Shown piece by piece: positions 16,904-24,317 of a stretch of 64,000 bases of DNA. Origin of the DNA: DATBGO01 sp963840095 (GTDB lineage: Bacteria > Actinomycetota > Actinomycetes > Streptosporangiales > Streptosporangiaceae); assembly GCA_963840095.1 (NCBI GenBank), contig CAWIXN010000005.1:1240001-1304000 (forward strand). Direction: 5' to 3'. A program made the translations under genes and the position numbers. Positions within the stretch are counted from its first letter, which is position 1, and each line of letters opens with the position of its first letter. Under the pieces are notes generated by a model. It did no database searches. It was not told the DNA's origin and was given only the letters and a program-made list of their open reading frames with translations.

Positions 16904-16983
16904 GGCGTTCCTCCCTCGGCCGGCCGGACCGTGGCCCGGGCGATCTCACCTAGCCGGGAGCATACGACCATCCGTGAAACAAT

Positions 16984-17000
16984 GTCCACTATCAGTGGAC
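16984..17000. promoter_or_regulatory. Perfect 7-bp inverted repeat, probable operator of the sox/mgd operon
   Basis: GTCCACT-ATC-AGTGGAC is a perfect inverted repeat with a 3-base spacer. It lies about 80 bases upstream of the soxB start in the 214-base gap before the XRE-cupin regulator gene. The left half with its flank (TGTCCACT) occurs again upstream of gmaS (21915-21922) and upstream of the P450 gene (about 62941). This suggests a common regulator; which one is not shown. Confidence 0.5.
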
Positions 17001-17117
17001 TAGGAGGCTTTCCCCGCGGCGATGCCTGGCCAGCCGCCGGCGGGCGGCCGCCGCGGCGGCTGCGGGCCCGCGACACTGGCGGCGACAAACCAGGCCCGAA
17101 ACGGTGCCGCGCGCCGG

Positions 17118-17783
17118 TCAGGCCGAGGGAGTGATCGACTTCAGCGAAAGGAACTGAACCGGCAGCTCGACCAGGGCCACCGGGCCATGGGGCACCCCGC
17201 CGAGGAACTGCAGCGCGTCGCCCGACTCCAGCAGGTAGCGCGAGCTGCCGCAGCCGTACTCCATCCGGCCGGCGAGCATGTACAGCAGCTCGGTTCCCGC
17301 GTGCTGGTACAGGGGGAAGGAATCACCCCGCTCGGTCAGGGTCACCAGCACCGGCTCTAGGGCGTTGTTCGGCGCCCGCATCACGCCGAGCGAGTGGTAG
17401 CGGCGCCCGGTGCCCGACCACTTGTGCTCAATCTCGACTCCCTGGCCCGCCTTGACGAAGAGCACGTCCTGCTCCTCGCTCAGGCCGCGGAAGAAGGCGG
17501 TCACCGGCACCCGGAGGGCATCCGACAGGCGGGCCAGCGTGGCGAGGCTCGGCGAGGCCTGGGCGTTCTCGATCTTCGACAGCATGCCCTTGGACATCCC
17601 GCACGCGGCGGCGAGCTGCCCTACGGTCCACCCGAGCTGCAGCCGGAACTCCCGTACGCGCTGGGCGATCGCCGCCCCCAGCGCCTCTTCCAGGTTCTCC
17701 GCGTTGCTGCGAGGCCCGGCGGGAGCGACCCGGTGCTGGCCAGCCCCGTGGTACTCAGCTGCGTCAGCGGTAAGCGGCCCCAC
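17118..17783 (-). CDS. XRE-family transcriptional regulator with C-terminal cupin domain
   Basis: 221 residues from GTG 17783, with AAGGAG 5 bases upstream. An HTH_3 domain spans about 40-95 (LGWTVGQLAAACGMSKGMLSK, IENAQASPSLATLARLSDAL). A cupin fold spans about 140-215 (YQHAGTELLYMLAGRMEYG, then GDALQFLGGVPHGPVAL). This is the PuuR/SutR-like layout, in which the cupin binds a small amine or amino-acid ligand. It lies between the soxBDAG operon and the divergent mgsABC genes, 203 bases from the latter, and is the best candidate for controlling both. Confidence 0.92.
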   Translation of the reverse strand: MGPLTADAAEYHGAGQHRVAPAGPRSNAENLEEALGAAIAQRVREFRLQLGWTVGQLAAACGMSKGMLSKIENAQASPSLATLARLSDALRVPVTAFFRGLSEEQDVLFVKAGQGVEIEHKWSGTGRRYHSLGVMRAPNNALEPVLVTLTERGDSFPLYQHAGTELLYMLAGRMEYGCGSSRYLLESGDALQFLGGVPHGPVALVELPVQFLSLKSITPSA

Positions 17784-17986
17784 GGCTGCTCCTTCCTGCG
17801 AGGCGGGCGCCCCCGCGGGAAACGGAAGGCATTTGCCGCCAGCCGTCCCCGCGCGCCGCCGCCACGATGGCGGGCAGGCTGTTGACGGGCCGCAGCGGCA
17901 CAGCGAAGATGTCCCATGGAGTGAAACATCGTATCTTCATCTTAAACTCTGCGCCCGGTACTTGTAGGGGAGGAGCGCGGCGAGGG

Positions 17987-18922
17987 ATGTGCGGAATCAT
18001 CGGCCTCCACCTCAAGAGCCAGGACCTGGAGCCACGCCTCGGCGAGTTGCTGACGGTCATGCTCGAGGCCATGACCAGCCGTGGGCCCGACTCGGCGGGT
18101 ATCGCCGTCTACTCCGGCGCTGACGGCGCAAGCGGGCCTGACGCGCAGGTCCCGCAATATTCGCTGCGCTGCGGCGAGGCAGTCGACTGGGACCATCTCG
18201 CCAGTGACCTCGGTGCGGAACTCGCCATCCAGACAACGGCGGCTAGGGCCACCGGGGTCACGGCCCGTCGGCTAGGCGGCGACTCGGCGGTCCTGTCCTC
18301 CCCCGCGGACGAGATCTCGTTCCTCGCCGCGCTGCGGAAGATAGCCCCGCACGTCGCGCTGGCCGGATACGGCCGCTCGATGGTGGTCGTCAAGGACGTC
18401 GGCGCACCCGCCGAGATCTGCTCGAGATACGGCATTCCCGGCTGGGCCGGCTATCAGGGAATCGGCCATACCCGGATGGCGACCGAGTCGGCGGTGACGA
18501 CCGCCCACTCGCACCCGTTCGCTCCCGCGGCCGACCTCGCGCTGGTTCACAACGGGTCGTTCTCGAACTACGCGACGGTCCGCGGCAGGCTGGCCCGCGC
18601 TGGCGTTCAGTGTGAGACCGACAACGACTCCGAGGTCGCCGCCCGGCTGGTGGCGCAGCGCATGGCCGGCGGCGCGGGCCTCGATGAGGCTCTCCGGCAG
18701 GTGATGAAGGAGATGGACGGGTTCTTCACGCTGCTGGTCGCCACCAGGACGCAGTTCGCTGTCGTGAGGGATTCGTTCGCCTGCAAGCCGGCGGTGATCG
18801 CCGAGACCGGTGACTACGTCGCGATGGCCTCGGAGTACCAGGCGCTGGCCCGGCTGCCCGGCATGGCGGCAGCGGAGGTCTTCGAGCCCGCGCCCGAGGA
18901 GATCTACGTATGGAACCGCTGA
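17987..18922 (+). CDS. mgsA: Class II glutamine amidotransferase subunit (N-methylglutamate synthase subunit A-like)
   Basis: 311 residues starting MCGIIGLHLKS, so the N-terminal nucleophile Cys2 is in place after Met removal. Ntn-hydrolase features follow: TSRGPDSAGIAVY, then GIGHTRMATESAVTTAHSHPF, LVHNGSFSNY and TDNDSEVAA. It corresponds to the glutaminase domain of glutamate synthase as a separate polypeptide (GlxB/MgsA type). Its stop overlaps the next gene by 13 bases. In the N-methylglutamate pathway the MgsABC complex transfers the methylamino group of gamma-glutamylmethylamide to a keto acid, making N-methylglutamate. The alternative is ordinary glutamate synthase-like activity. Confidence 0.88.
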   Translation: MCGIIGLHLKSQDLEPRLGELLTVMLEAMTSRGPDSAGIAVYSGADGASGPDAQVPQYSLRCGEAVDWDHLASDLGAELAIQTTAARATGVTARRLGGDSAVLSSPADEISFLAALRKIAPHVALAGYGRSMVVVKDVGAPAEICSRYGIPGWAGYQGIGHTRMATESAVTTAHSHPFAPAADLALVHNGSFSNYATVRGRLARAGVQCETDNDSEVAARLVAQRMAGGAGLDEALRQVMKEMDGFFTLLVATRTQFAVVRDSFACKPAVIAETGDYVAMASEYQALARLPGMAAAEVFEPAPEEIYVWNR

Positions 18923-19593
18923 TCCTGAGCTGTGCCGAACTCAGCACCCGCGAGATCAACAGCGCCCTGGCCGCCCTGCCCGACGGCGCCTTCGCCCGGG
19001 TCACCGAGCCGCAGGGCAGGCACAACCTCGGGGTGGGCCTGACCAACCGGGTGCGGATCGACATCGCGGGGAACGCCGGCTACTTCACCGGCGCTCTCGG
19101 GACCGGTCCCGACATCGTCGTGGACGGTTTCGTCGGCTGGTCGGCCGGCGAGAACCTGATGACCGGGACCATCCGGGTCAGGGGAAACGCCTCAGAGTGC
19201 GCGGGCGCCTCCAGCCACGGCGGGACCATCATCATCGAGGGCGACGCCTCGTCCCGGGCCGGGATCTCGATGAAGGGCGGGACGATTCTGGTGGCCGGCG
19301 ACGTCGGGCACATGAGCGGGTTCATGGCTCAGGCCGGCACCATGCTCATCGGCGGGAACGCCGGGCACGCGCTGGGCGACTCCCTGTACGAGGCGGTCAT
19401 CTACGTGGCCGGGAAGATCGCCTCGCTCGGCTCGGACGCCAGGATCGAGGAGCTCACCGACTCCGACGTCCGCGTGGTAAGCGAACTGGCGGCGCTCGGC
19501 GGCTTCGACCACATCGAGCCGCAGAACGTCACCCGGGTCGGCTCGGCCCGCGAGCTGTACAACTTCGACGCGCTGAAGGACCAGAAATACTGA
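18910..19593 (+). CDS. mgsB: GXGXG-domain subunit (N-methylglutamate synthase subunit B-like)
   Basis: 227 residues that are almost entirely the right-handed beta-helix of the glutamate-synthase C-terminal domain. The repeated G-x-x-G-x-G turns are visible: HGGTIIIEGDASSRAG, MKGGTILVAGDVGHMSG, QAGTMLIGGNAGHALG, LYEAVIYVAGKIASLG. As a separate polypeptide it matches GlxC/MgsB. It overlaps both neighbours (13 bases upstream; TGATG downstream), indicating equal expression of the three subunits. It is structural and links the glutaminase and synthase parts. Confidence 0.88.
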   Translation: MEPLILSCAELSTREINSALAALPDGAFARVTEPQGRHNLGVGLTNRVRIDIAGNAGYFTGALGTGPDIVVDGFVGWSAGENLMTGTIRVRGNASECAGASSHGGTIIIEGDASSRAGISMKGGTILVAGDVGHMSGFMAQAGTMLIGGNAGHALGDSLYEAVIYVAGKIASLGSDARIEELTDSDVRVVSELAALGGFDHIEPQNVTRVGSARELYNFDALKDQKY

Positions 19594-20966
19594 TGGACGA
19601 CCGCCGCCCGCCGGGCCTGCCCATGGACGCGCACCGCTCCAGCCGCATCTTCCCGCCCGAGGTCATCGCGCAGATCCAGCGGGCGGCGGCCGAAGGGCAC
19701 TACGAGATCCGCGGGTGGGGCTCCAAGCGGTCCCTTCCCTCCTTTGACGACCTGCTGTTCCTGACCGCCTCGCTTACCCGCTACCCGCTGGAGGGTTACC
19801 GGGAGAAGTGCGACATGGCTACGGTGCTCGGCACCAGGTTTGCCAGCAAGCCGGTTGAGCTGGACATTCCGATCACGATCGCGGGCATGAGCTTCGGCGC
19901 CCTGTCAGCGCGGGCCAAGATGGCCCTCGGCCAGGCGGCCACCGCGGTGGGGACCTCGACGACCACCGGCGACGGCGGCATGATCAGCGAGGAGCGCGCC
20001 GCCTCCAGGCTCCTGGTGTACCAGTGCCTGCCGTCCAGGTACGGGTTCAATCCCGCCGACCTGCGGCAGGCCGATGCGATCGAGGTGGTCATCGGCCAGG
20101 GTGCCAAGCCGGGCGGCGGCGGGCTGCTGCTCGGCCAGAAGGTGACCGACCGGGTGGCCGGAATGCGCACGCTGCCGCCCGGCATCGACCAGCGGTCGGC
20201 GTCGCGGCATCCCGACTGGGTCGGCCCGGACGACCTGCGGATCAAGATCGAGGAACTACGGGAGGCAACCGGCTGGGAAAAGCCGGTCTACGTGAAGTTC
20301 GGCGCTACCCGCGTCACCAATGACGTCAAGCTCGCCGTGGCGGCGGGCGCGGACGTCGTCGTGCTGGACGGGATGCAGGGCGGGACGGCAGCGACCCAGG
20401 ACTTCTTCATCGAGCACACCGGCATCCCCACCCTGCCCGCCGTGCGGCTGGCGGCGCAGGCGCTGCGGGACATCGGCATGGAAGACCAGGTGCAGCTCGT
20501 GGTGTCGGGCGGGATCCGCTCCGGTGCCGACGCGGCCAAGGCGCTGGCGCTCGGCGCGGACGCGGTTTCGGTCGGCGTCGCCCCCCTCATCGCGCTGGGC
20601 TGCAACAGCCCGGTCTACTGGCAGGACGGAAGCGACCACGACGCCTCGGACGGCTACCGTGAGCTCGGCACGGAAGCCGGGTTCTGCCACCACTGCCACA
20701 CTGGCCGCTGCCCGGTCGGCGTCACCACCCAGGACCCGGAACTCGAGCAGCGGCTCGACGTGGAGCGCGGCGCCCGCCAGGTCGCGAACTACCTCAGGTC
20801 AATGGCCATGGAGCTGGCCGCGCTCGCTCGCGCCTGCGGCAAGTCAAGCGTCCACAACCTCGAGCCCAATGATCTGGTGGCCCTGACGGTCGAGGCGGCG
20901 GCCATGGCGCAGGTGCCGCTGGCCGGCACGGACTGGATACCCGGGCATCCCAAAGGCAGCTGGTGA
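19593..20966 (+). CDS. mgsC: FMN-binding glutamate synthase family subunit (N-methylglutamate synthase subunit C-like)
   Basis: 457 residues from ATG 19593, overlapping the previous stop by one base. The glutamate-synthase barrel is complete: ITIAGMSFGALS, STTTGDGGM, IGQGAKPGGGGLL, KFGATRVTNDVKLAVAAGAD, VLDGMQGGTAA, VVSGGIRSGADAAKALALGAD. Near the C-terminus FCHHCHTGRCPVG gives the cysteines for the 3Fe-4S cluster. It is the GlxD/MgsC type and carries the FMN active site. With the two upstream genes it completes a split glutamate synthase of the kind used in the N-methylglutamate pathway. Confidence 0.9.
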   Translation: MDDRRPPGLPMDAHRSSRIFPPEVIAQIQRAAAEGHYEIRGWGSKRSLPSFDDLLFLTASLTRYPLEGYREKCDMATVLGTRFASKPVELDIPITIAGMSFGALSARAKMALGQAATAVGTSTTTGDGGMISEERAASRLLVYQCLPSRYGFNPADLRQADAIEVVIGQGAKPGGGGLLLGQKVTDRVAGMRTLPPGIDQRSASRHPDWVGPDDLRIKIEELREATGWEKPVYVKFGATRVTNDVKLAVAAGADVVVLDGMQGGTAATQDFFIEHTGIPTLPAVRLAAQALRDIGMEDQVQLVVSGGIRSGADAAKALALGADAVSVGVAPLIALGCNSPVYWQDGSDHDASDGYRELGTEAGFCHHCHTGRCPVGVTTQDPELEQRLDVERGARQVANYLRSMAMELAALARACGKSSVHNLEPNDLVALTVEAAAMAQVPLAGTDWIPGHPKGSW

Positions 20967-21045
20967 ACCGCCCACTGCAACGCTGCCTCGCGGGTGGTGG
21001 CGCGCGAACCCGTCCCGGGCCTGCTCGCCAGGCCCCGCAATCGCC

Positions 21046-21351
21046 GCTCAGCGCCCTCCGCGCCCCCGCACCACGGCCCGTCCGCCCAGCCGGCCCCGCA
21101 GCTCCCGCTCAGCGCCCCCCGCCCTCAGCGCACCACCGCCCGTCCGCCCAGCCGGCCCCGCAGCCCCCGCTCAGCGCCCCCCGCCCTCAGCGCACCACCG
21201 CCCGTCCGCCCAGCCGACCCCGCAGCCCCCGCTCAGCGCCCCCGCCCTCAGCGCACCACCGCCCGTCCGCCCAGCCGGCCCCGCAGCCACCGCTCAGCGC
21301 CCCCGCCCTCAGCGCACCACCGCCCGTCCGCCCAGCCGACCCCGCCGCCAC
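21046..21351. repeat. Intergenic tandem array, five copies of a 61-62 bp unit
   Basis: The string GCTCAGCGCC recurs at 21046, 21107, 21169, 21231 and 21292, with near-identical sequence between (CGCACCACCGCCCGTCCGCC, then CAGCCGGCCCCGCAGC). Units alternate between 61 and 62 bases, so the reading frame is not kept and the array is not coding. It lies in the 985-base gap between mgsC and gmaS, which otherwise holds a 24-bp repeat and the gmaS promoter. There are no unique spacers, so it is not CRISPR. It is a minisatellite of unknown role. Confidence 0.9.
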
Positions 21352-21709
21352 CGGCGATCACGAAACCAGAGCGATTTTTGATGGCTATGTGACATCAGGG
21401 ACCGGCGTGACGTCGTCAGAGCCGGGGCAACCACTGGCCAGCGGGCCAATCAGACCACTTATACCGGATTTTGTGATCTTCTTGACCATTTATGTCCGAT
21501 CTGCGCCAACCAAATCCGGTACAGGTGCGATCAACAGACATTGAGCATCGGCCCTATGGGCGCTAGCGTGCGGCGCGGGCCGATGCTCCGGCTGCAGGGA
21601 ACGCTAAGTCTGGCCATGGTGACGGTGCCCGCGCTAAGCGGGATCACGATGGCGGAGCGCATGCGAAGGGTCTCGCTGGCCCAATCGCCGGCCAGCAGGA
21701 GCCGTTTCT

Positions 21710-21780
21710 CGAGCCGGTCACTCGGAGAAGGTTCGAGCCGGTCACTCGGAGAAGGTTCGAGCCGTCACTCGGAGAACGTG
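21710..21780. repeat. 24-bp tandem repeat upstream of gmaS
   Basis: Two perfect 24-base copies (CGAGCCGGTCACTCGGAGAA plus GGTT) at 21710-21733 and 21734-21757 are followed by a third, shortened copy to about 21780 and a GGTTCGAGC echo near 21784. The array lies about 170-240 bases upstream of the gmaS start, on the promoter side. Confidence 0.85.
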
Positions 21781-21889
21781 GCAGGTTCGAGCGACGAGCC
21801 GGTTGAATGGAAAAGTCGCAGGTTCGAGCGGATCAGACAGAGATGGTGCCAGGTTGATGTACCGCGGCCCGGACGTTGGCGTACTCTCG

Positions 21890-21901
21890 CGATACGTATC
21901 G
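21890..21901. promoter_or_regulatory. 12-bp perfect palindrome in the gmaS promoter region
   Basis: CGATACGTATCG is a perfect palindrome 50 bases upstream of the gmaS start. It is followed 14 bases later by TGTCCACT, which also occurs in the inverted repeat before soxB. The spacing suits an operator overlapping the promoter. The binding protein is unknown. Confidence 0.4.
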
Positions 21902-21951
21902 GCAAAGTAAACAGTGTCCACTCTCGTGCGGCATCTGGACGGAGCGTGTGC

Positions 21952-23310
21952 ATGTCGGCAGTCGATGACGAGCTTCGGGCGAAGGCGGAAGCGGACGGCA
22001 TTGAGTTTTTCTTCGCGATGTTCGTCGAGATGCACGGCAAACCGTGCGCCAAGATGATCCCGGTCGAGGCGATCGACGTCCTCACCGGAGGCGGCGCGGG
22101 CTTCGCCGGGTTCGCGGCCGGGCCGATGGGGCAGACGCCGGCCGACCCTGACATGATCGCCATTCCTGATCCGGCCTCCTACGTGCTCGTGCCGTGGCAG
22201 CCGGGGCTGGCCGTGGTGCAGTGTGACATCCACGTCGAGGGCGAGCCCTGGCCGTACACCCCGAGGCTGATCCTGAAGGCGATGCTGGCGAAGGCCGGCC
22301 AGCGCGGCCTGATCTACAACGCCGGATGCGAAGCGGAGTACTTCCTCGTGCGGCGCGGCAGCGACGGCCGGGTGGAGCTGGCCGACCCGCTCGACCGGGC
22401 GGAGGCGCCCTGTTACGACGCCAAGGGCCTGACCCGGATGTTCGACCATCTCACCACGGTGTCGAAGTACATGAACCGCCTGGGCTGGGCGAACTACGCC
22501 AACGACCACGAGGACGCCAACGGCCAGTTCGAGCAGAACTTCAGGTACGCCGACGCGCTCACCACCGCCGACCGCCTCATCTTCTACCGCTACATGGTGC
22601 ATACGCTGGCGCACCAGGCGGGCCTGGCAGCGACCTTCATGCCCAAGCCGTTCGGGAACCTGACCGGCTCGGGCCTGCACCTGCACTCCAGTCTCTGGGA
22701 TGCGGAAACGGGCGCCGAGCTATTCGCCGACGCGGGCGATCCGCGCGGGCTCGGGCTCTCCGAGCTCGCATACCACTACATCGGCGGGCTGATTGCGCAT
22801 GCCCCGGCCATGGCCGCGGTCACCTGCCCCACCGTCAACTCTTACAAGCGGTTCGGCGTCGGGGCACCGCAATCCGGCGCCACCTGGGCCCCGGCGTACG
22901 CGACCTACGGCGGGAACAACCGCACCCAGATGCTGCGCGTGCCCGAAGGCGGCCGGGTAGAGAACCGCGCCTGCGACGGCTCGGCCAACCCGTACCTGGC
23001 CCTGGCTGTCCAGCTGGCAGCGGGGCTGGACGGCATCGACCGGGACCTGGACCCCGGTGAGCCGAACCGCGACAACCTGTACCTGCTGCCGCCCGAGGAG
23101 GTCGCGGCGCGCGGCATCCAGGCCCTGCCCCCCACCCTGCTGCACGCGGCGGATGCGCTGGTCGCCGATGACGTGCTGCGGGCCGCCCTGGGCAAGACGC
23201 CTGACGGCGACTACGTCGACTACTTCGCCAAGATCAAGCGCCAGGAATTCCTGGCCTGGCACTCGGTGGTGAGCGACTGGGAAGTAGAGCGTTACCTGAC
23301 CCTCTTCTGA
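21952..23310 (+). CDS. gmaS: Type III glutamine synthetase-like enzyme, probable gamma-glutamylmethylamide synthetase
   Basis: 452 residues from ATG 21952, with GGAG 7 bases upstream. It is a shortened glutamine-synthetase fold of the GlnT/GMAS type: GAGFAGFAAGPMGQTPADPD, VPWQPGLAVVQCDIHVEG, EAEYFLVRR, NDHEDANGQFEQNF, TFMPKPFGNLTGSGLHLHSS, and NRTQMLRVPEGGRVENRACD for the ATP and glutamate sites. GMAS joins glutamate and methylamine with ATP, the first step of the N-methylglutamate pathway; GlnT-type members can also use ammonia. Placement directly downstream of mgsABC-like genes supports the methylamine role, though only an assay could prove it. Confidence 0.85.
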   Translation: MSAVDDELRAKAEADGIEFFFAMFVEMHGKPCAKMIPVEAIDVLTGGGAGFAGFAAGPMGQTPADPDMIAIPDPASYVLVPWQPGLAVVQCDIHVEGEPWPYTPRLILKAMLAKAGQRGLIYNAGCEAEYFLVRRGSDGRVELADPLDRAEAPCYDAKGLTRMFDHLTTVSKYMNRLGWANYANDHEDANGQFEQNFRYADALTTADRLIFYRYMVHTLAHQAGLAATFMPKPFGNLTGSGLHLHSSLWDAETGAELFADAGDPRGLGLSELAYHYIGGLIAHAPAMAAVTCPTVNSYKRFGVGAPQSGATWAPAYATYGGNNRTQMLRVPEGGRVENRACDGSANPYLALAVQLAAGLDGIDRDLDPGEPNRDNLYLLPPEEVAARGIQALPPTLLHAADALVADDVLRAALGKTPDGDYVDYFAKIKRQEFLAWHSVVSDWEVERYLTLF

Positions 23311-23329
23311 CCGGCCCTGCCGCGGCCGG
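23311..23329 (+). terminator. GC-rich hairpin directly after gmaS
   Basis: CCGGCC-CTGCCGC-GGCCGG begins at the base after the gmaS stop. It forms a perfect 6-bp stem with a 7-base loop. No T-run follows, as is common in high-GC actinomycetes, so termination is plausible but not certain. Confidence 0.4.
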
Positions 23330-23373
23330 AAGCGCACCCAGGGGGCGGCCACTCCTGCATCGCCGCCGCCCAG

Positions 23374-23418
23374 CACCACCACGCCCTGCACCACTACGCC
23401 CTGCACCACCACGCCCGG
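23374..23418. repeat. 15-bp tandem repeat, three copies
   Basis: Three units of the type CACCACCACGCCCTG follow each other at 23374, 23389 and 23404, each differing at one or two bases. They lie in the 279-base gap between gmaS and the next small gene. No coding frame with a start uses them. Confidence 0.8.
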
Positions 23419-23589
23419 CGGCCCTCCGGGCCACTGCGAACGATCACGCACTGCTAGCCGATGGGGCGACTTTGCCGGCGCCCGGCCTCGATCCCCTCTG
23501 CGCCGTGCCTGACGGCGAGTGCCGCTCTTGACGATCCACCCGTATCATTTAGGTATGTGACCGGGCAGCCGACGGCAGGAGGCATCCCG

Positions 23590-23886
23590 ATGCACGCACC
23601 AGATGACAGCACCACTCCCTCGCGATCTGTCACCGTTATGAGGCGTCTGATCAGGCCATGGGAGTACCGGCACCGCCGTGCCGTCGCTGGCGTGCGCTTT
23701 GCCGCCGGCGGCTTTACTCTCGGCATCGGCCTCGTTCTGCTCTCTCTCGGTCGCAGCGCGGGAACTGACCAAGAGCGGCGAAAATGCGACAGGTTGGCAG
23801 CGTGGTTCCTGGTGGATGCGGCGTTGCAATTCTTGGGCGGCTATATGGATATGACTGTCGACCGCTCCGCACCTCCCCGAGCCTGA
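23590..23886 (+). CDS. Small membrane protein of unknown function
   Basis: 98 residues from ATG 23590, with AGGAGG 7-8 bases upstream. A basic segment (VMRRLIRPWEYRHRRAVAGV) leads into a hydrophobic stretch (about 38-56, FAAGGFTLGIGLVLLSLG). A second hydrophobic stretch follows near 75-88, ending GGYMDMTVDRSAPPRA. The WEYRHRRAVAGVRFAAG pattern is common in short actinobacterial membrane proteins with no assigned role. It stands alone and its start is well supported by the ribosome site. Confidence 0.7.
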   Translation: MHAPDDSTTPSRSVTVMRRLIRPWEYRHRRAVAGVRFAAGGFTLGIGLVLLSLGRSAGTDQERRKCDRLAAWFLVDAALQFLGGYMDMTVDRSAPPRA

Positions 23887-23975
23887 GTCTGCGCTATACG
23901 GCGTGCAGGATCGATCGACTCGACAACCGCTGTCCCGGCTAGGCGAATCGCTGTAGGCAATATGCCGCCCGTTTC

Positions 23976-24233
23976 TCACATCAGCAGGAGCGGCATGAGG
24001 ACGAAGGCAATGGCCATGGCGATCGCGGCCATCAGGAGTACCCCTCCCACCAGCACGAGTATCTTCGTCACGCCGACGATCCGCCAGGTGGCAACAGCCA
24101 CGCCGCTGCCAAGTCCAGACATCGCGAAGGTATGCAGCGACCAGCCGCCGCGCTGAGTGATGCCCGTCAGAATGGCTCCCCCGATGATGGCAGCTAGGAC
24201 ACCTGTCAAGAGGTCCTTGTAAAACCATCTCAT
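23976..24233 (-). CDS. Small hypothetical membrane protein
   Basis: 85 residues from ATG 24233, with AAGGAAGG about 11 bases upstream. Two or three hydrophobic segments are visible: LLTGVLAAIIGGAILTGI, a Gly/Val-rich middle, and ILVLVGGVLLMAAIAMAIAF. The C-terminus is LMPLLLM. No family recognised. It lies in a locally less GC-rich patch on the same strand as the larger membrane gene upstream. Confidence 0.5.
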   Translation of the reverse strand: MRWFYKDLLTGVLAAIIGGAILTGITQRGGWSLHTFAMSGLGSGVAVATWRIVGVTKILVLVGGVLLMAAIAMAIAFVLMPLLLM

Positions 24234-24317
24234 ACGGCCGCAGTCCTTCCTTGCGTGAATGGTAGGGAAACGGTGAGGCAGGAGCGGGTCTCGGCCACCA
24301 AATTGATGCAGCTTTCG

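Noticed and set aside
21046..21351. Possible CRISPR array
   Set aside because: The repeats are contiguous and nearly identical over the whole unit. There are no unique spacers and no cas genes in the window.
20963..21544. Proline-rich plus-strand frames over the 62-bp repeat array
   Set aside because: Unit length alternates between 61 and 62, so no frame is preserved from unit to unit, and there is no ribosome site. It is a non-coding repeat.
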